Shown here: in pieces, positions 8,648-29,863 of the stretch
Layout: every line of letters starts with the position of its first letter
Numbering within the stretch: the first letter of the stretch is position 1
Source of the DNA: Streptomyces fumanus
Lineage (GTDB): Bacteria; Actinomycetota; Actinomycetes; Streptomycetales; Streptomycetaceae
Direction of reading: 5' to 3'
NCBI RefSeq assembly: GCF_014655295.1
Contig: NZ_BNBI01000008.1
Coordinates: 248,001 to 312,000 of the forward strand
Length of the DNA: 64,000 nucleotides
Notes under the pieces: generated by a model
Databases searched by the model: none
What the model was told of the DNA's origin: nothing
The model's input: the letters and a program-made list of their open reading frames with translations, nothing else
Made by a program: the position numbers and the translations under genes

Positions 8648-9753
8648 CGACGACGATCGAGGCGACCGGGCCGCTGGGCCCGGGCGCGGCGGACACCGGC
8701 CGGCCGGCCCTGGTGCTGTCGGGGTGGTCCGCCGTGACCGGCTACGGGGTGGGCCGCGAGGCCCTGCGCGAGGGGGTGTTGTCCGGCCGCCCGGCGGCGG
8801 AACGGGACGGGCGCCCGGCCGTGACCGTGCCGGAGTTCCGGGCCGCGGACCACCTGGGGCGCAAGGGCACCCGTACGATGTCCCGCTCCACGGCGTTCGC
8901 CGTGACCGCCATCGACCTGCTGCTGCGCGAACTCGGCCCCGAGGTCGTCGAGGACCCGGCGGCCATCGGGCTGGTGCTCGGCGTCGGCCAGGGCAATGTG
9001 CAGGCCGCCGTGGACTTCACCCAGGGGGCGCTCACCGCGTCCCGGCCCTACCACGTGGACGCGCTGCGCTTCCCGGACACCTTCCTCAACCGGGCCGCCG
9101 GGCAGAGCGCGATCTGGCACCGCCTCAAGGGCCCCAACACCACCGTCGCCGGCGGCCGGCTGGCCGGGCTGCTGGCGCTGGGCTACGCGGCCCGGCTGTT
9201 CCGCGGCGGGCACTGCCGGAAGCTGCTGGTCGGCGCCACCGAGGAGTACTCGCCCGCGCGGGCGATGCTGGTGGAGGCGGCGGGCGGACCGGACGGTACG
9301 GCCGCCGCGCTGGGCGAGGGCTGCGTGGTCGCGCTGCTGGAACCGGCGGCCGACGCGGCGCGGGCCGGGCGCGTCCCGGTGGCCACGGTCGAGGCGACGC
9401 ACGTCCGGGCGGCCGGGGAGCCCGGGACGGCCGGGGCCGAACTCGCCGCCTGCGTACGGGCCGCGCTGGCCAAGGCGGGCGCCACCGCCGACCGGATCCG
9501 GCTGGTCGCGCCGCTGGGGGAGGACGCGGAGCAGGAGGACGCCGCCCTGGACGAGGTGACCGGCGCGCACGCGCCGCACCGGCTGCGCTGCCGGCCGCTG
9601 CTGGGCGACGCGTTCGCCGCGTCGGCGGCGCTGCAGATGTCGGCGGCGCTGGCCGCCGAGCGGTACTGGCCGGAGCGCGGGGACCTGGCCCTGGTCACCG
9701 GCATCGACCGCGACGGCACGGTGGGCTGCGCCCTGCTGGGCCGCCCCGCCTGA
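8644..9753 (+). CDS. Chain-length-factor-like ketosynthase (KS-beta)
   Basis: 369 aa from GTG 8644, overlapping the KS stop. The thiolase-like fold sequence lacks the catalytic Cys: the active-site segment reads TTVAGGR with Gly170 at the Cys position. The C-terminal half has lost the HGTGT and GHAMGG motifs, and the C-terminus is shorter than in active KS proteins. This is the pattern of a KS-beta/CLF that forms a heterodimer with the preceding KS. In aromatic PKS the Cys is usually replaced by Gln and the partner shapes the chain length. Gly is less common and recalls CLFs of reducing type II systems. It is the last gene of the ACP-KS-CLF unit before a likely terminator. Confidence 0.85.
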   Translation: MTTTIEATGPLGPGAADTGRPALVLSGWSAVTGYGVGREALREGVLSGRPAAERDGRPAVTVPEFRAADHLGRKGTRTMSRSTAFAVTAIDLLLRELGPEVVEDPAAIGLVLGVGQGNVQAAVDFTQGALTASRPYHVDALRFPDTFLNRAAGQSAIWHRLKGPNTTVAGGRLAGLLALGYAARLFRGGHCRKLLVGATEEYSPARAMLVEAAGGPDGTAAALGEGCVVALLEPAADAARAGRVPVATVEATHVRAAGEPGTAGAELAACVRAALAKAGATADRIRLVAPLGEDAEQEDAALDEVTGAHAPHRLRCRPLLGDAFAASAALQMSAALAAERYWPERGDLALVTGIDRDGTVGCALLGRPA

Positions 9754-9771
9754 CCGGCCCGCACGCCCGCA

Positions 9772-9814
9772 CCGGCACCCCGGCACCGCGCTCCCGCACG
9801 GGCCGGGGTGCCGG
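9772..9814 (+). terminator. GC-rich hairpin after the CLF gene
   Basis: A 12-bp perfect stem (9772-9783 with 9803-9814) with a 19-base loop lies 19 bases past the CLF stop. A second near-copy of the right arm follows at 9829, giving a 25-bp tandem duplication. There is no T-run, as is common in streptomycetes. Confidence 0.5.
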
Positions 9815-9996
9815 GCGCGTATGCGGGGCGGGGTGCCGGGCGCGTGCGCGGGGCGGGCGTGCGGTGCCCCGCGCGCCCCGCGTACCGCCCCGGGTCCCCG
9901 GCCGGTACGGCACCCGGCCGCGCGGGCCCTTCCGGAGAACACCCGCTTCCGGGCCGGTCCCGGGAGCCCCTTCCGAGACGAACGGAGTCGATCACC

Positions 9997-10443
9997 ATGA
10001 CACGTACCCGCATCTGGGCGGCCGCGGCCGTGGCCGCCGTGGGTCTGCTGGCCGCGACGGCCGGTCCCGTCGCCGCCGACGCGCCGGCCCGGGCGGCGGC
10101 CACCGTCCCCTGGTCGGTGTCCCTGGACACGGCGAGCGCCGCCGGGGAGCGGTGGACCGAGCCCACCCAGTACCCGTCCTCCCCGGACCTCGTGGTCAGC
10201 GGCACCCTCACCAACACCGGCAGCGGCTGCTACGCGGTGTGGACCCGCTTCTTCCGCGACTTCTCGGCCGGCCCGGTCACCAAGCGGGCCGAGCTCTGCG
10301 GCCCGGGGACCGCCGCCGTCGCCGCGCGGCAGCGCTACGACTACCTCACCACCGGGTACGTGACGGTCTGCCGGGGCACCGCGGACACCTCCGACTGCGC
10401 CCCCTGGACGAACATCACCTGGTGGCCCATCGCGTCCCGCTGA
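9997..10443 (+). CDS. Small secreted protein with four cysteines, unrecognised
   Basis: 148 aa. A clear Sec signal peptide is present (MTRTR then a hydrophobic stretch, cleavage likely after AADA at about 30). The mature part is about 115 aa with four Cys (SGCYAV, ELCGPG, TVCRGT, SDCAPW), suggesting two disulfides. It has no lipobox and no membrane segment. I do not recognise a family. The beta-rich feel (SPDLVVSGTLTNTGSG) is like streptomycete secreted proteins that bind or inhibit. It is co-oriented with the ACP-KS-CLF genes but separated by a hairpin and a 243-bp gap, so it may be independent. A perfect 19-bp bidirectional hairpin follows it. Confidence 0.7.
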   Translation: MTRTRIWAAAAVAAVGLLAATAGPVAADAPARAAATVPWSVSLDTASAAGERWTEPTQYPSSPDLVVSGTLTNTGSGCYAVWTRFFRDFSAGPVTKRAELCGPGTAAVAARQRYDYLTTGYVTVCRGTADTSDCAPWTNITWWPIASR

Positions 10444-10456
10444 CCCGGGCCGACGA

Positions 10457-10500
10457 CACCGAGGGCCAGGAGCCGTCCGACCGGCTCCTGGCCCTCGGTG
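10457..10500. terminator. Bidirectional terminator between convergent genes
   Basis: A perfect 19-bp inverted repeat (10457-10475 with 10482-10500) with a 6-base loop sits between the secreted-protein gene and the halogenase gene, which converge here. It can end transcripts from both sides. Confidence 0.85.
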
Positions 10501-10530
10501 CGCACCGGCCGCGCGGCCGGTGTCCTTCCG

Positions 10531-12132
10531 CTAACTCGTCCTGCCGTGCAGCTTGCGCAGGTAGTCGTAGGTCGACGGCAGGGTGTCCAGCAGCTCCCGC
10601 TGCTTGGCCTTGATGCCGTCGAACACCGGCTGGGCGCGGTCCATCATGTCCGGCCGGGCCGCCAGCATCGGCAGCGTCTGGTCCGGCAGATGGTCCAGGC
10701 CGGCGAAGATGCAGTAGTAGTTGCTGTTGTTCCAGAAGTTGCGGAACTCGGCGTCGAAGTTGCCGTAGTAGGTCGACTCGTCGGTGATGGGCATGTTCAC
10801 CGGGAGACCCACCCGGTACATCTCCATCTTCTCCTTGATGTCGTCGGACAGCTCCAGGTCCTTGCAGGCCCGCCAGAACGCCGTGTCGTTGCGCGGCGCG
10901 AAGCTGAAGTGGGCCTGGAGGAAGTCCCGGGTGTCGTCGAACATCGTCTCGATCTCGGCGTTGAACCGGCGCTGCAGGATCGGGTCGAACCGCTTGTCCG
11001 GGAAGTGCTTCGCCAGTTGGTACAGCGCCGCGTAGGTGAAGTAGATGCCGGTGGACTCCAGCGGCTCCACGAAGCAGGAGGCCAGGCCGATGCTGACGCA
11101 GTTGCGCACCCAGGCGCGGCGGTTGCGGCCGACCCGGAACTTGATCTGGTTCAGCGGCTGGGTCTCCGGGTCGAGCCCCCACATCCGGCAGAACTCCAGG
11201 GTGGCGTCGTCGCGCGACTGGAAGCGGCTGGAGAACACGTACCCGGTGCCGAACCGGCCCAGCATGGGGATCTTCCAGGCCCAGCCCGAGGACATGGCGA
11301 TGGAGCCGGTGTACGGCTCGACGCCCTCGGCCTCGTCGTCGTGCTCGACGGCGGTGGCCACCGCGCTGTCGTTGAGCAGGTGGTCGCTCATGTCCAGGAA
11401 CGGCTCGCGCATCACGCCGTTGATCAGCAGGGCGCGGAACCCGGAGCAGTCGATGAACAGGTCGCCCTCGATGACCCGCCCGGTCTCGGTTTTGATCGAG
11501 GTGATGTACCCGCGCTCGTCGACCTCGGCGCCGGTCATCTTGTCCTGGATGTGGATCGCGCCCTGCTTCTGCACCGCGAACCGGCACAGGAAGGCGGCGA
11601 CCAGGTTGGCGTCGAAGTGCCAGGCGTAGTTGGTCCACTTGGTGCCGTCCATGAACCGCGGCGACAGCTTCCGGTCCATGACCGGGGGCTCGCGGTAACA
11701 GGCGTAGTCGAACGGCTCGTCGGTCTGGCCGGTCAGCTTCTGCTGCGTCCAGTGGTGCGAGATCGGCAGGTTGTCCGAGTTCGCCAGCAGGCCGAACAGG
11801 TGGTAGAAGTGGTCCGTTCCGTCGCCCAGCGGGCGCGGGGTCGCCTGCCCCTCACCCGGGGTGCGCCAGTTGGTGAACTTGATGCCCATCTTGAAGCTGG
11901 CGTTGCACTCGCGCATCCACTCTTCCTCGGTGAAGCCGAGGAAGTCGAAGAACGTCTTGTGCAGGTTCGGCACCGTCGCCTCGCCGACGCCGATTCGGCC
12001 CACCTGCGGCGCCTCCAGCACCGTGATGGTCACGTCCGGACCGAGCGCCTTGCCGAGGTACGAGGCGGACATCCACCCGGCCGTTCCGCCACCGAGGACG
12101 ACGACCCGCTTGATGCGGTGATCCTCTACCAC
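10531..12132 (-). CDS. FAD-dependent tryptophan halogenase (RebH/PrnA/Thal type)
   Basis: 533 aa, full length. The FAD motif GGGTAGW is at 14-20, the catalytic Lys81 lies in SFKMGIKF (equivalent to RebH Lys79), and the WxWxIP signature GWAWKIP is at 283-289. The catalytic Glu lies in FVEPLEST at 354-361. Family enzymes use FADH2, O2 and chloride or bromide to halogenate free L-Trp via HOCl and a lysine chloramine. Strong overall similarity to RebH (7-position), and the closeness of RebH, PrnA and the 6-halogenase Thal, leave C6 or C7 equally possible. A PyrH-like 5-halogenase (about 511 aa) fits less well. A flavin reductase gene at 45640 can supply FADH2, and a cluster DAHP synthase can supply Trp flux. 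The start matches RebH. Confidence 0.93.
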   Translation of the reverse strand: MVEDHRIKRVVVLGGGTAGWMSASYLGKALGPDVTITVLEAPQVGRIGVGEATVPNLHKTFFDFLGFTEEEWMRECNASFKMGIKFTNWRTPGEGQATPRPLGDGTDHFYHLFGLLANSDNLPISHHWTQQKLTGQTDEPFDYACYREPPVMDRKLSPRFMDGTKWTNYAWHFDANLVAAFLCRFAVQKQGAIHIQDKMTGAEVDERGYITSIKTETGRVIEGDLFIDCSGFRALLINGVMREPFLDMSDHLLNDSAVATAVEHDDEAEGVEPYTGSIAMSSGWAWKIPMLGRFGTGYVFSSRFQSRDDATLEFCRMWGLDPETQPLNQIKFRVGRNRRAWVRNCVSIGLASCFVEPLESTGIYFTYAALYQLAKHFPDKRFDPILQRRFNAEIETMFDDTRDFLQAHFSFAPRNDTAFWRACKDLELSDDIKEKMEMYRVGLPVNMPITDESTYYGNFDAEFRNFWNNSNYYCIFAGLDHLPDQTLPMLAARPDMMDRAQPVFDGIKAKQRELLDTLPSTYDYLRKLHGRTS

Positions 12133-12475
12133 TGCTCACCCTTTCCGCGCCGTCGCACGACGCCGGCTCATTCGTTTTGCTGAATGCGAGAACCGCCTAT
12201 TCCAGAGGCGTTCGCTGAATTTCTCACGGGTATCTGCGAGTGTCAACAAATACCGGCGGATGCTCCCTGCGGAAGCCTTTATTCCCTCTATATTGCCTGG
12301 TCAGAGAGGCCCGTCAGTGCTGCGTCATCGCCCTGTCAGCGCGGCCAGCAATCATCGTCGAGAATCGCGAATCAGGGAGTAGGGGTTCGGGACAGATGGC
12401 GATAATTTCCGGGGGTCGGAGCCAACGGCTAATTCCCGGGCGCGGAAAAACAATGGCGGACTTCCGGGAGACGCG
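12133..12475. other. Divergent promoter region, halogenase / Dap-NRPS operon
   Basis: This is the lowest-GC stretch of the cluster. It separates the leftward halogenase gene from the rightward SbnA/NRPS operon. It contains the phased SARP-type repeats described separately, and AT-rich patches near 12275-12297 and 12400-12460 suited to promoters. No coding potential was recognised. Confidence 0.6.
12311..12339 (+). promoter_or_regulatory. SARP-type operator before the Dap-NRPS operon
   Basis: Heptamers CCGTCAG (12311), GCGTCAT (12322) and CTGTCAG (12333) repeat directly at exactly 11 bp. This is almost the same order and sequence as the triplet before the first SARP gene. A related TGGTCAG lies off-phase at 12298. 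The orientation points rightwards to the operon starting at 12476. A clear TANNNT -10 is not visible at the expected distance. Confidence 0.65.
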
Positions 12476-13471
12476 ATGACGGTGATCACCCGACCCGAGG
12501 AGTTCAACGTCGGGGACCTCTACGTGGCCATGCGGCCCATGTTCGGACAGTCCCTCTACCTCAAGTGCGAGGGCTTCAACTTCGCGGGCTCGGTCAAACT
12601 GAAGGCGGCCCTGGAGATGATCGGCGCCGCCGAACGGGCCGGCGTGCTCGGCCCCGGCAAGACCATCGTGGAGAGCTCCTCGGGCAACCTCGGCGTCGCC
12701 CTGAGCATCGTCGCCGCGAGCTGCGGCTACGGCTTCGTGTGCGTCACCGACGCCCGCTGCACGCTGAGCGCCCAGCGGCTGATGCGGGCGCACGGCGCCC
12801 AGGTGCACGTGGTCACCGAACCGCACCCGGAGGCCGGCCTGCTCGGCGCCCGGCTCGCCCGCGTCCAGCAGATGTGCCAGGACGACGACCGGTACGTCTG
12901 GCTCGACCAGTACAGCAACCCGGCGAACTGGCTGGCGCACGCGCGCACCACCGGCCCGGAGATCCTCAAGCAGTTCCCCGAACTGGACGTGCTGTTCGTC
13001 GGCGCGGGCACCACCGGGACGCTGATGGGCTGCGCCCGCTACCTGCACGAGGAGAAGCCGTCGGTGCGGATCGTGGTGATCGACGCGGAAGGGTCGATCA
13101 CCTTCGGGTTCCCGCCCGCGCCCCGGCTGATCCCGGGCCTGGGCACCGCGGTGCGGCCCGCCCTGCTGGACCGGTCCTACGTCGACGAGGTGGTCCTCGT
13201 GGCCGAGCTGGACACCGTACGCGCCTGCCGGACGATGCAGCGCAACGGATTCCTGTTCGGCGGCTCGACCGGGACCGTGGTGGCCGGCGCGCTGCGCTGG
13301 CTGGGGGAGCACGCGCCGGACGGGGACCTCACCGCCGTCGCCATCGCGCCCGACCTCGGCGAGCGCTACCTGGACACCATCTACGACGACGAATGGGTGA
13401 CCGAGCACTTCGGGACCGGCGCGCTGGCGCCGTCCGTGGAGCGGAACGCCACCACGAGGAGGCAGCCGTGA
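12476..13471 (+). CDS. SbnA-like 2,3-diaminopropionate biosynthesis protein (ACEGA synthase)
   Basis: 331 aa, a fold-type II PLP enzyme of the cysteine synthase family. The PLP Lys is probably Lys41 in NFAGSVKLKAA; an Asn/phosphate loop ESSSGNLG and the glycine-rich loop GAGTTGTLMG are also visible. SbnA of staphyloferrin B condenses O-phosphoserine with glutamate to ACEGA, which SbnB then oxidises to L-2,3-diaminopropionate. The homologues VioB and ZmaU do the same in antibiotic pathways. The SbnB partner is also in the cluster (48113). The gene overlaps the first NRPS gene by GTGA and so opens the main operon, tying Dap supply directly to peptide assembly. Confidence 0.9.
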   Translation: MTVITRPEEFNVGDLYVAMRPMFGQSLYLKCEGFNFAGSVKLKAALEMIGAAERAGVLGPGKTIVESSSGNLGVALSIVAASCGYGFVCVTDARCTLSAQRLMRAHGAQVHVVTEPHPEAGLLGARLARVQQMCQDDDRYVWLDQYSNPANWLAHARTTGPEILKQFPELDVLFVGAGTTGTLMGCARYLHEEKPSVRIVVIDAEGSITFGFPPAPRLIPGLGTAVRPALLDRSYVDEVVLVAELDTVRACRTMQRNGFLFGGSTGTVVAGALRWLGEHAPDGDLTAVAIAPDLGERYLDTIYDDEWVTEHFGTGALAPSVERNATTRRQP

Positions 13472-16400
13472 CCTCAGCGCAGCAGCAGCGGACGGTGTTC
13501 CCGCTGATGCCGGGCCAGGCGGAGATCTGGTACGACGAGCAGTTCTCCGGCGGCACCCCCGCCTACAACTCCGGTGTCTGCGTGGACATCAGCGGCCCCG
13601 TCGACCCCGGCGTGCTGGAGGCGTCCGTACGGCAGCTCGTGGACGAGGCCGAGTGCACCCGCATCCGGTTCACGGAACGCGACGGGCTGCCCCGGCAGTC
13701 CGTCCAGCCGCTGCCCGAGCTGCCGCTGACCTGGCACGACCTCTGTGCCGAGGCGGACCCCGAGGCCGCCGCCCGGCGCTGGATGGACGCCGACCTGCTG
13801 CGCCCCTTCACCCTGGCCGACTTCCCGCTGATGCGGCTGGCCGTGCTGAAGCTGGGCCCCGCCCGCACCCAGCTCTACCTGTGCATCCACCACGCGATCA
13901 GCGACGGCTACAGCCACGTCGTCTACTGGCGCCGGTTCGCGGAGATCTACGCCGGCCGGGCCACCGGCACCGGCACCGACCGGGGCGCGCTGCCGCCGCT
14001 GCGCCTGCTGATCGAGGAGGAGGAGTCCTACCTCGGCTCCCGGTTCGAGGAGCGGGACCGCGCCTACTGGCGCGACCGGTTCCCCCGCCCCACCGCACCG
14101 GCCACGCTCTCCACCCGCTCGCCGGTGGACTCGCTGCCCCGCGCCTTCCTGCGCCGGACCCGCGTCCTCGACGAACGGGTCTCCGGCACCGTACGCGCCG
14201 CCGCCGCCGACGCCAAGGTGAGCACCGGGGCGCTGCTGATGGCCGCGACCGCCCTCTACACCCACCGGGTCACCGGCGCCCCGGAGGTCACGCTGACCGT
14301 CGCGGCCAGCGCCCGCACCAGCGCCGCCGCCCTGAAGATCCCCGGCATGACCGCCAACTTCCTGCCGCTGGGCGTGCGGATCGACCGGGCGGCGGGCCGC
14401 CCCGAGCTGCTCCGCCGGACCGCCGCCGACCTCGGCGGGCTGCTGCGCCACCAGCGCTACCGGGTCGGCGCCGTCCGCCGCGACCTCGGGCTGCGGGCCG
14501 ACGACCGGTGGCCGGTCGGCCCGTTCGTCAACATGCTGCCGCTGCTGACCGAGCTGGACCTCGGCCCCTGCACGGCGACGGTCGAGAACCTCACCACCGG
14601 CCTGGTCGGCGACCTGATGGTCACCACCGTCGACAACCCCGGCGCGAACCTGCGGCTCAGCGTCAACGGCAACCCGGACCTGTACGACCCGGACGAGGTC
14701 ACCGACCACCTCGACCGGTTCGCCGCGTTCCTCGACCGGTTCGCCGCCGCCCCGGCGCACACCCCCGTCGGGGAGGTGCCGCTGTTCGACCCCGCCGAGG
14801 CCGGCGACTACCGGCGGATGTCCGCCGGTCCGGTCCGCGAGGAGCCCTACCGGAGCGTGGCCGGGACGATCCGCGCGCTCGCCGCGCGGCAGCCCGACGC
14901 GGTCGCCCTGGTCGACGGCCCGCCCGACGCGCCCCGCCGGACCACGTACGCCCAACTCGCCGCCCGCGCCAACGCGGTGACCCGGCGACTGCCCGGCGCC
15001 GGGCTGGTCGGGATGCTCGCCGGGCCGGGCGCCGCGTTCGTCGCCGGTGTGCTCGGCGTCTGGGGCGCGGGCGGAGCCTACGTACCGCTGGACGTCCGGG
15101 CCCCCGTCGCGCGCACCGCCGGGCTGCTCGCGGCGAACGGGATCGGCCTGCTGCTGGTGGACGCCGCACACCGCGACCTGGCCGCCCGGGTCACCGCCGG
15201 CACCGGCACCCGCGTCGTGCCGCTGGACGACACCGAGGACCCCGACCTCGCCGCACTGCCCGAGGACCCGGACGAACTGGCGTACGTCATCTTCACCTCC
15301 GGCTCCACCGGGACGCCGAAGGGCGCGATGGTGCACCACGGCGGCATGGTCAACCACCTGCGCGCCAAGGTCGAGGACCTGGCCCTGACCCCGGACGACA
15401 CGGTGCTGATGAACGCGCCGCTCACCTTCGACATCTCCGTCTGGCAGATGCTGGCGGGCCTGCTGGCCGGCGGCCGGGTGCGCATCGTCTCCCGCGAGGT
15501 GGCCGGCGACCCCAACCTGCTCTTCCCGCTGGCCGTGGCCGAGGGCGTCACCGTGGTCGAGGTGGTGCCGTCGCTGCTGCGCGCCGCGCTGGACTCCTGG
15601 GACGCCCTGGGCGACGGCCCCCGCCTGCACACCCTGCGCCGCCTCCTGGTCACCGGCGAGGCGATGCCCGCCGACCTGTGCCGCCGCTGGTTCGCACGCG
15701 AACCGGCGGTGCCCGTGATCAACGCCTACGGCCCCACCGAGTGCTCCGACGACGTCACGCACGCCGTGCTCACCGCCGGGGACGGCACCGCCGCACCCGC
15801 CCGGCACCGGGTCCCGATCGGCCGCGCGGTCCGCAACACCGCGCTGTACGTGCTGGGCGACGACCTGGCCCCGCTGCCCCGCGGCGCCATCGGCGAGCTG
15901 TACGTCGGCGGCCACGGCGTCGGCCGCGGCTACCTCGGCGACCCGGCCAAGACCGCGGCGGCCTTCCTGCCCGACCCCTTCGCGGGCGGCGGCGCCCGGA
16001 TGTACCGCACCGGCGACCGGGTGGTGTGGCGGGCCGGCGGACAGCTCGAGTTCGTCGAGCGCCGCGACCACCAGGTCAAGCTGCGCGGCAACCGCATCGA
16101 ACTGGCCGAGGTGGAGGCCGCCCTGCAGGCCCTGCCCGGGGTGCGGGACGCCGCCGCGGCCGTCCTCGGCGACCTGGGCGGACAGCGGCTGGTCGGCTAC
16201 GTGGTGCCCGCGGACGCCACCGGCGCCGACCCGGCGGCCCTGCGCGAGGAACTCGCCGGGGTGCTGCCCGAGTACATGGTGCCGTCCGTGCTGGTGCCGC
16301 TGGAGGCGCTGCCGCTGACCGCGCACGGCAAGGTGGACCGCAAGGCGCTGCCCGAACCGGCCCCCAACGGCGGGGCGCGGGCGGGCACCGGCCGGAAACC

Positions 16401-18044
16401 GGCGACCGAGCGCGAGGAACTGCTGTGCCGCCTGTTCGCCGAGGCGCTCGCCCTGCCCGCGATCGGCCCGGACGACAACTTCTTCGACCTGGGCGGGGAC
16501 AGCATCGTCTCCATCCAGGTCTCCGGCCGGATCGGCCGGGAGGGCCTGCTGGTCACCCCCCGGCAGATCTTCCAGTTGAAGACCCCGGCCGCCATCGCCG
16601 CCGCCGCGGTACCGGCCCGGCAGACCCCGGCCCGCCCGGCGGACGGCGTCGGCGAGGTCGAACTGCCGCCGGTCACCGCCCAGCTCCGCGCCGACCTCGC
16701 GCCGCTGGCCGGGGACGGCCTGCCCGAGGCGGTGCGCCGCTACGGCCAGTACGTCGTCGTCGAGATCCCGCCCGGTGTGGACGCCGACCGGCTCGGCCGC
16801 GCGCTCCAGGCCGTCCTCGACCACCACGACGCGCTGCGCACCCAGGTGAGCGCCCCGGTGCCCGGCCAGTGGCTGATGGAGACCCTGCCGCCCGGGTCGG
16901 TCAAGGCCGGCGACGTGCTCACCGAGACGGCCGCCGCGCCGGTCCCGGCCCTCGCCGCGGCGGCCCAGGCCCGGCTGGACCCCGAACGCGGGCTGGTCAC
17001 CCAGGCGGTGCTGGTGCGCGGCGCCGACGGCACCCCCGACCGGCTGCTCTGGCTGGTCAACCACCTGTGCGTGGACGGTGTGTCCTGGCGGGTGCTCGTG
17101 CCCGACCTGCGCGAGGCGTGGGAGGCCGCGGCGGCGGACGAGGAGATCGCGCTCGCCCCCGTCGGCACCTCCTACCGCCAGTGGTGCCGCACCCTGGGCC
17201 GCAACGCCCGCTCCCGGTCCCGGCTCGCGGAGTTCCCGCTCTGGCTGGACCAGGTGAGCGACCCGGGCCCGCCGCTGGCCGTCCGGCCGCTGGACCCGGG
17301 GCGCGACACCTACGCCACCGCGCGCCGCCTGCGCCTGGAACTGCCGCCGGAGACCACCGCGCCCCTGCTCGGCGTCCTCCCGGCCGCCCTGGGCGTCGAG
17401 GTCAACGACGTGCTGCTGACCGCGCTGGGCCTCGCCGTCACCGACTGGCGGCACCGCCGGGGCGACAGCGCCGGGCAGGTCCTGGTGGAGCTGGAGGGGC
17501 ACGGCCGCGAACCGCTCGCCGACGAGGATCTGGCCCGTACGGTGGGCTGGTTCACCAGCGTCTTCCCGGTCCGGGTGGACCTGACGGCGGACGGCGCGGC
17601 ACCCGGCCCCGAGGACCTGTTCGCGGGCCCCGCGCTGCGGCGGCTCGCGGCCCGCAGCCACGCCCTCCCCGACCGCGGCCTGGGCTACGGCCTGCTGCGC
17701 CACCTCAACGCCCAGACGGAGGCGGCGCTGGCCCGGTTCGCACCGCCCGAGCTGGGCCTGAACTACCTGGGGCGGTTCACCGCCGGGACCGGGACGGGCG
17801 CCTGGCGACTGGACGGCGACGGCGCCGTGATCGCCACCGCCACCAGCACCGACATGCCCCTGCGGCACGTCCTGGCCGTCACCCCGGTCACCGAGGACCG
17901 GCCGGACGGGCCGCACCTGGTGGCCGACTGGCTCTGGGCGGGCCGGCTGTTCGACGACGCGGACGCCGAGGACATCGCGCACACCTGGTTCCGGGCGCTG
18001 CGCGCCCTGGTGGACCACTGCGGACCCAACGCTAGGGAGACATC

Positions 18045-18048
<4 letters not shown>
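13468..18048 (+). CDS. Nonribosomal peptide synthetase 1 (C-A-T-E)
   Basis: 1526 aa from GTG 13468, with GAGGAGG upstream. C domain at about 10-440 with HHAISDG at 142; A domain at about 460-955 with TSGSTGTPKGA near 610 and GKVDRKAL near 953; T domain with Ser1012 in LGGDS; E domain at about 1060-1500 with NHLCVDGVSW near 1198 (second His kept), EGHGRE, VGWFTSVFPV and LNYLGRF. LGGDS is the carrier form preferred by E domains. The A code read by hand against GrsA is DIWELTADDK. Glu278 and Asp331 are shared with Orn/Dab codes, so a diamino acid such as Dap is likely, epimerised to D. A C domain at the very start suggests acylation of residue 1. An MbtH partner is encoded downstream. Confidence 0.92.
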
Positions 18049-29794
<11,746 letters not shown>

Positions 29795-29795
<1 letters not shown>

Positions 29796-29863
29796 TGCCC
29801 GAGCAGCAACCCGAGGCCGTACCCGGACGTCCGGGGGCCCAGACGAAAGGCGGTGCGGGATGA
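29795..29863 (+). CDS. Tiny coupling ORF between the NRPS and permease genes
   Basis: A 22-codon ORF (MPEQQPEAVPG...) begins at an ATG sharing the A of the NRPS stop (TGATG) and ends in a TGA that overlaps the permease ATG (ATGA). It exactly bridges the 64-base gap. It has no recognisable function. It may simply carry ribosomes from the NRPS gene to the permease gene, or be chance. Confidence 0.25.

Noticed and set aside
9804..9855. Two 25-bp GC-rich tandem copies after the CLF gene
   Set aside because: Only two copies in an extremely GC-rich stretch, and they overlap the terminator-like hairpin. No separate feature is claimed.
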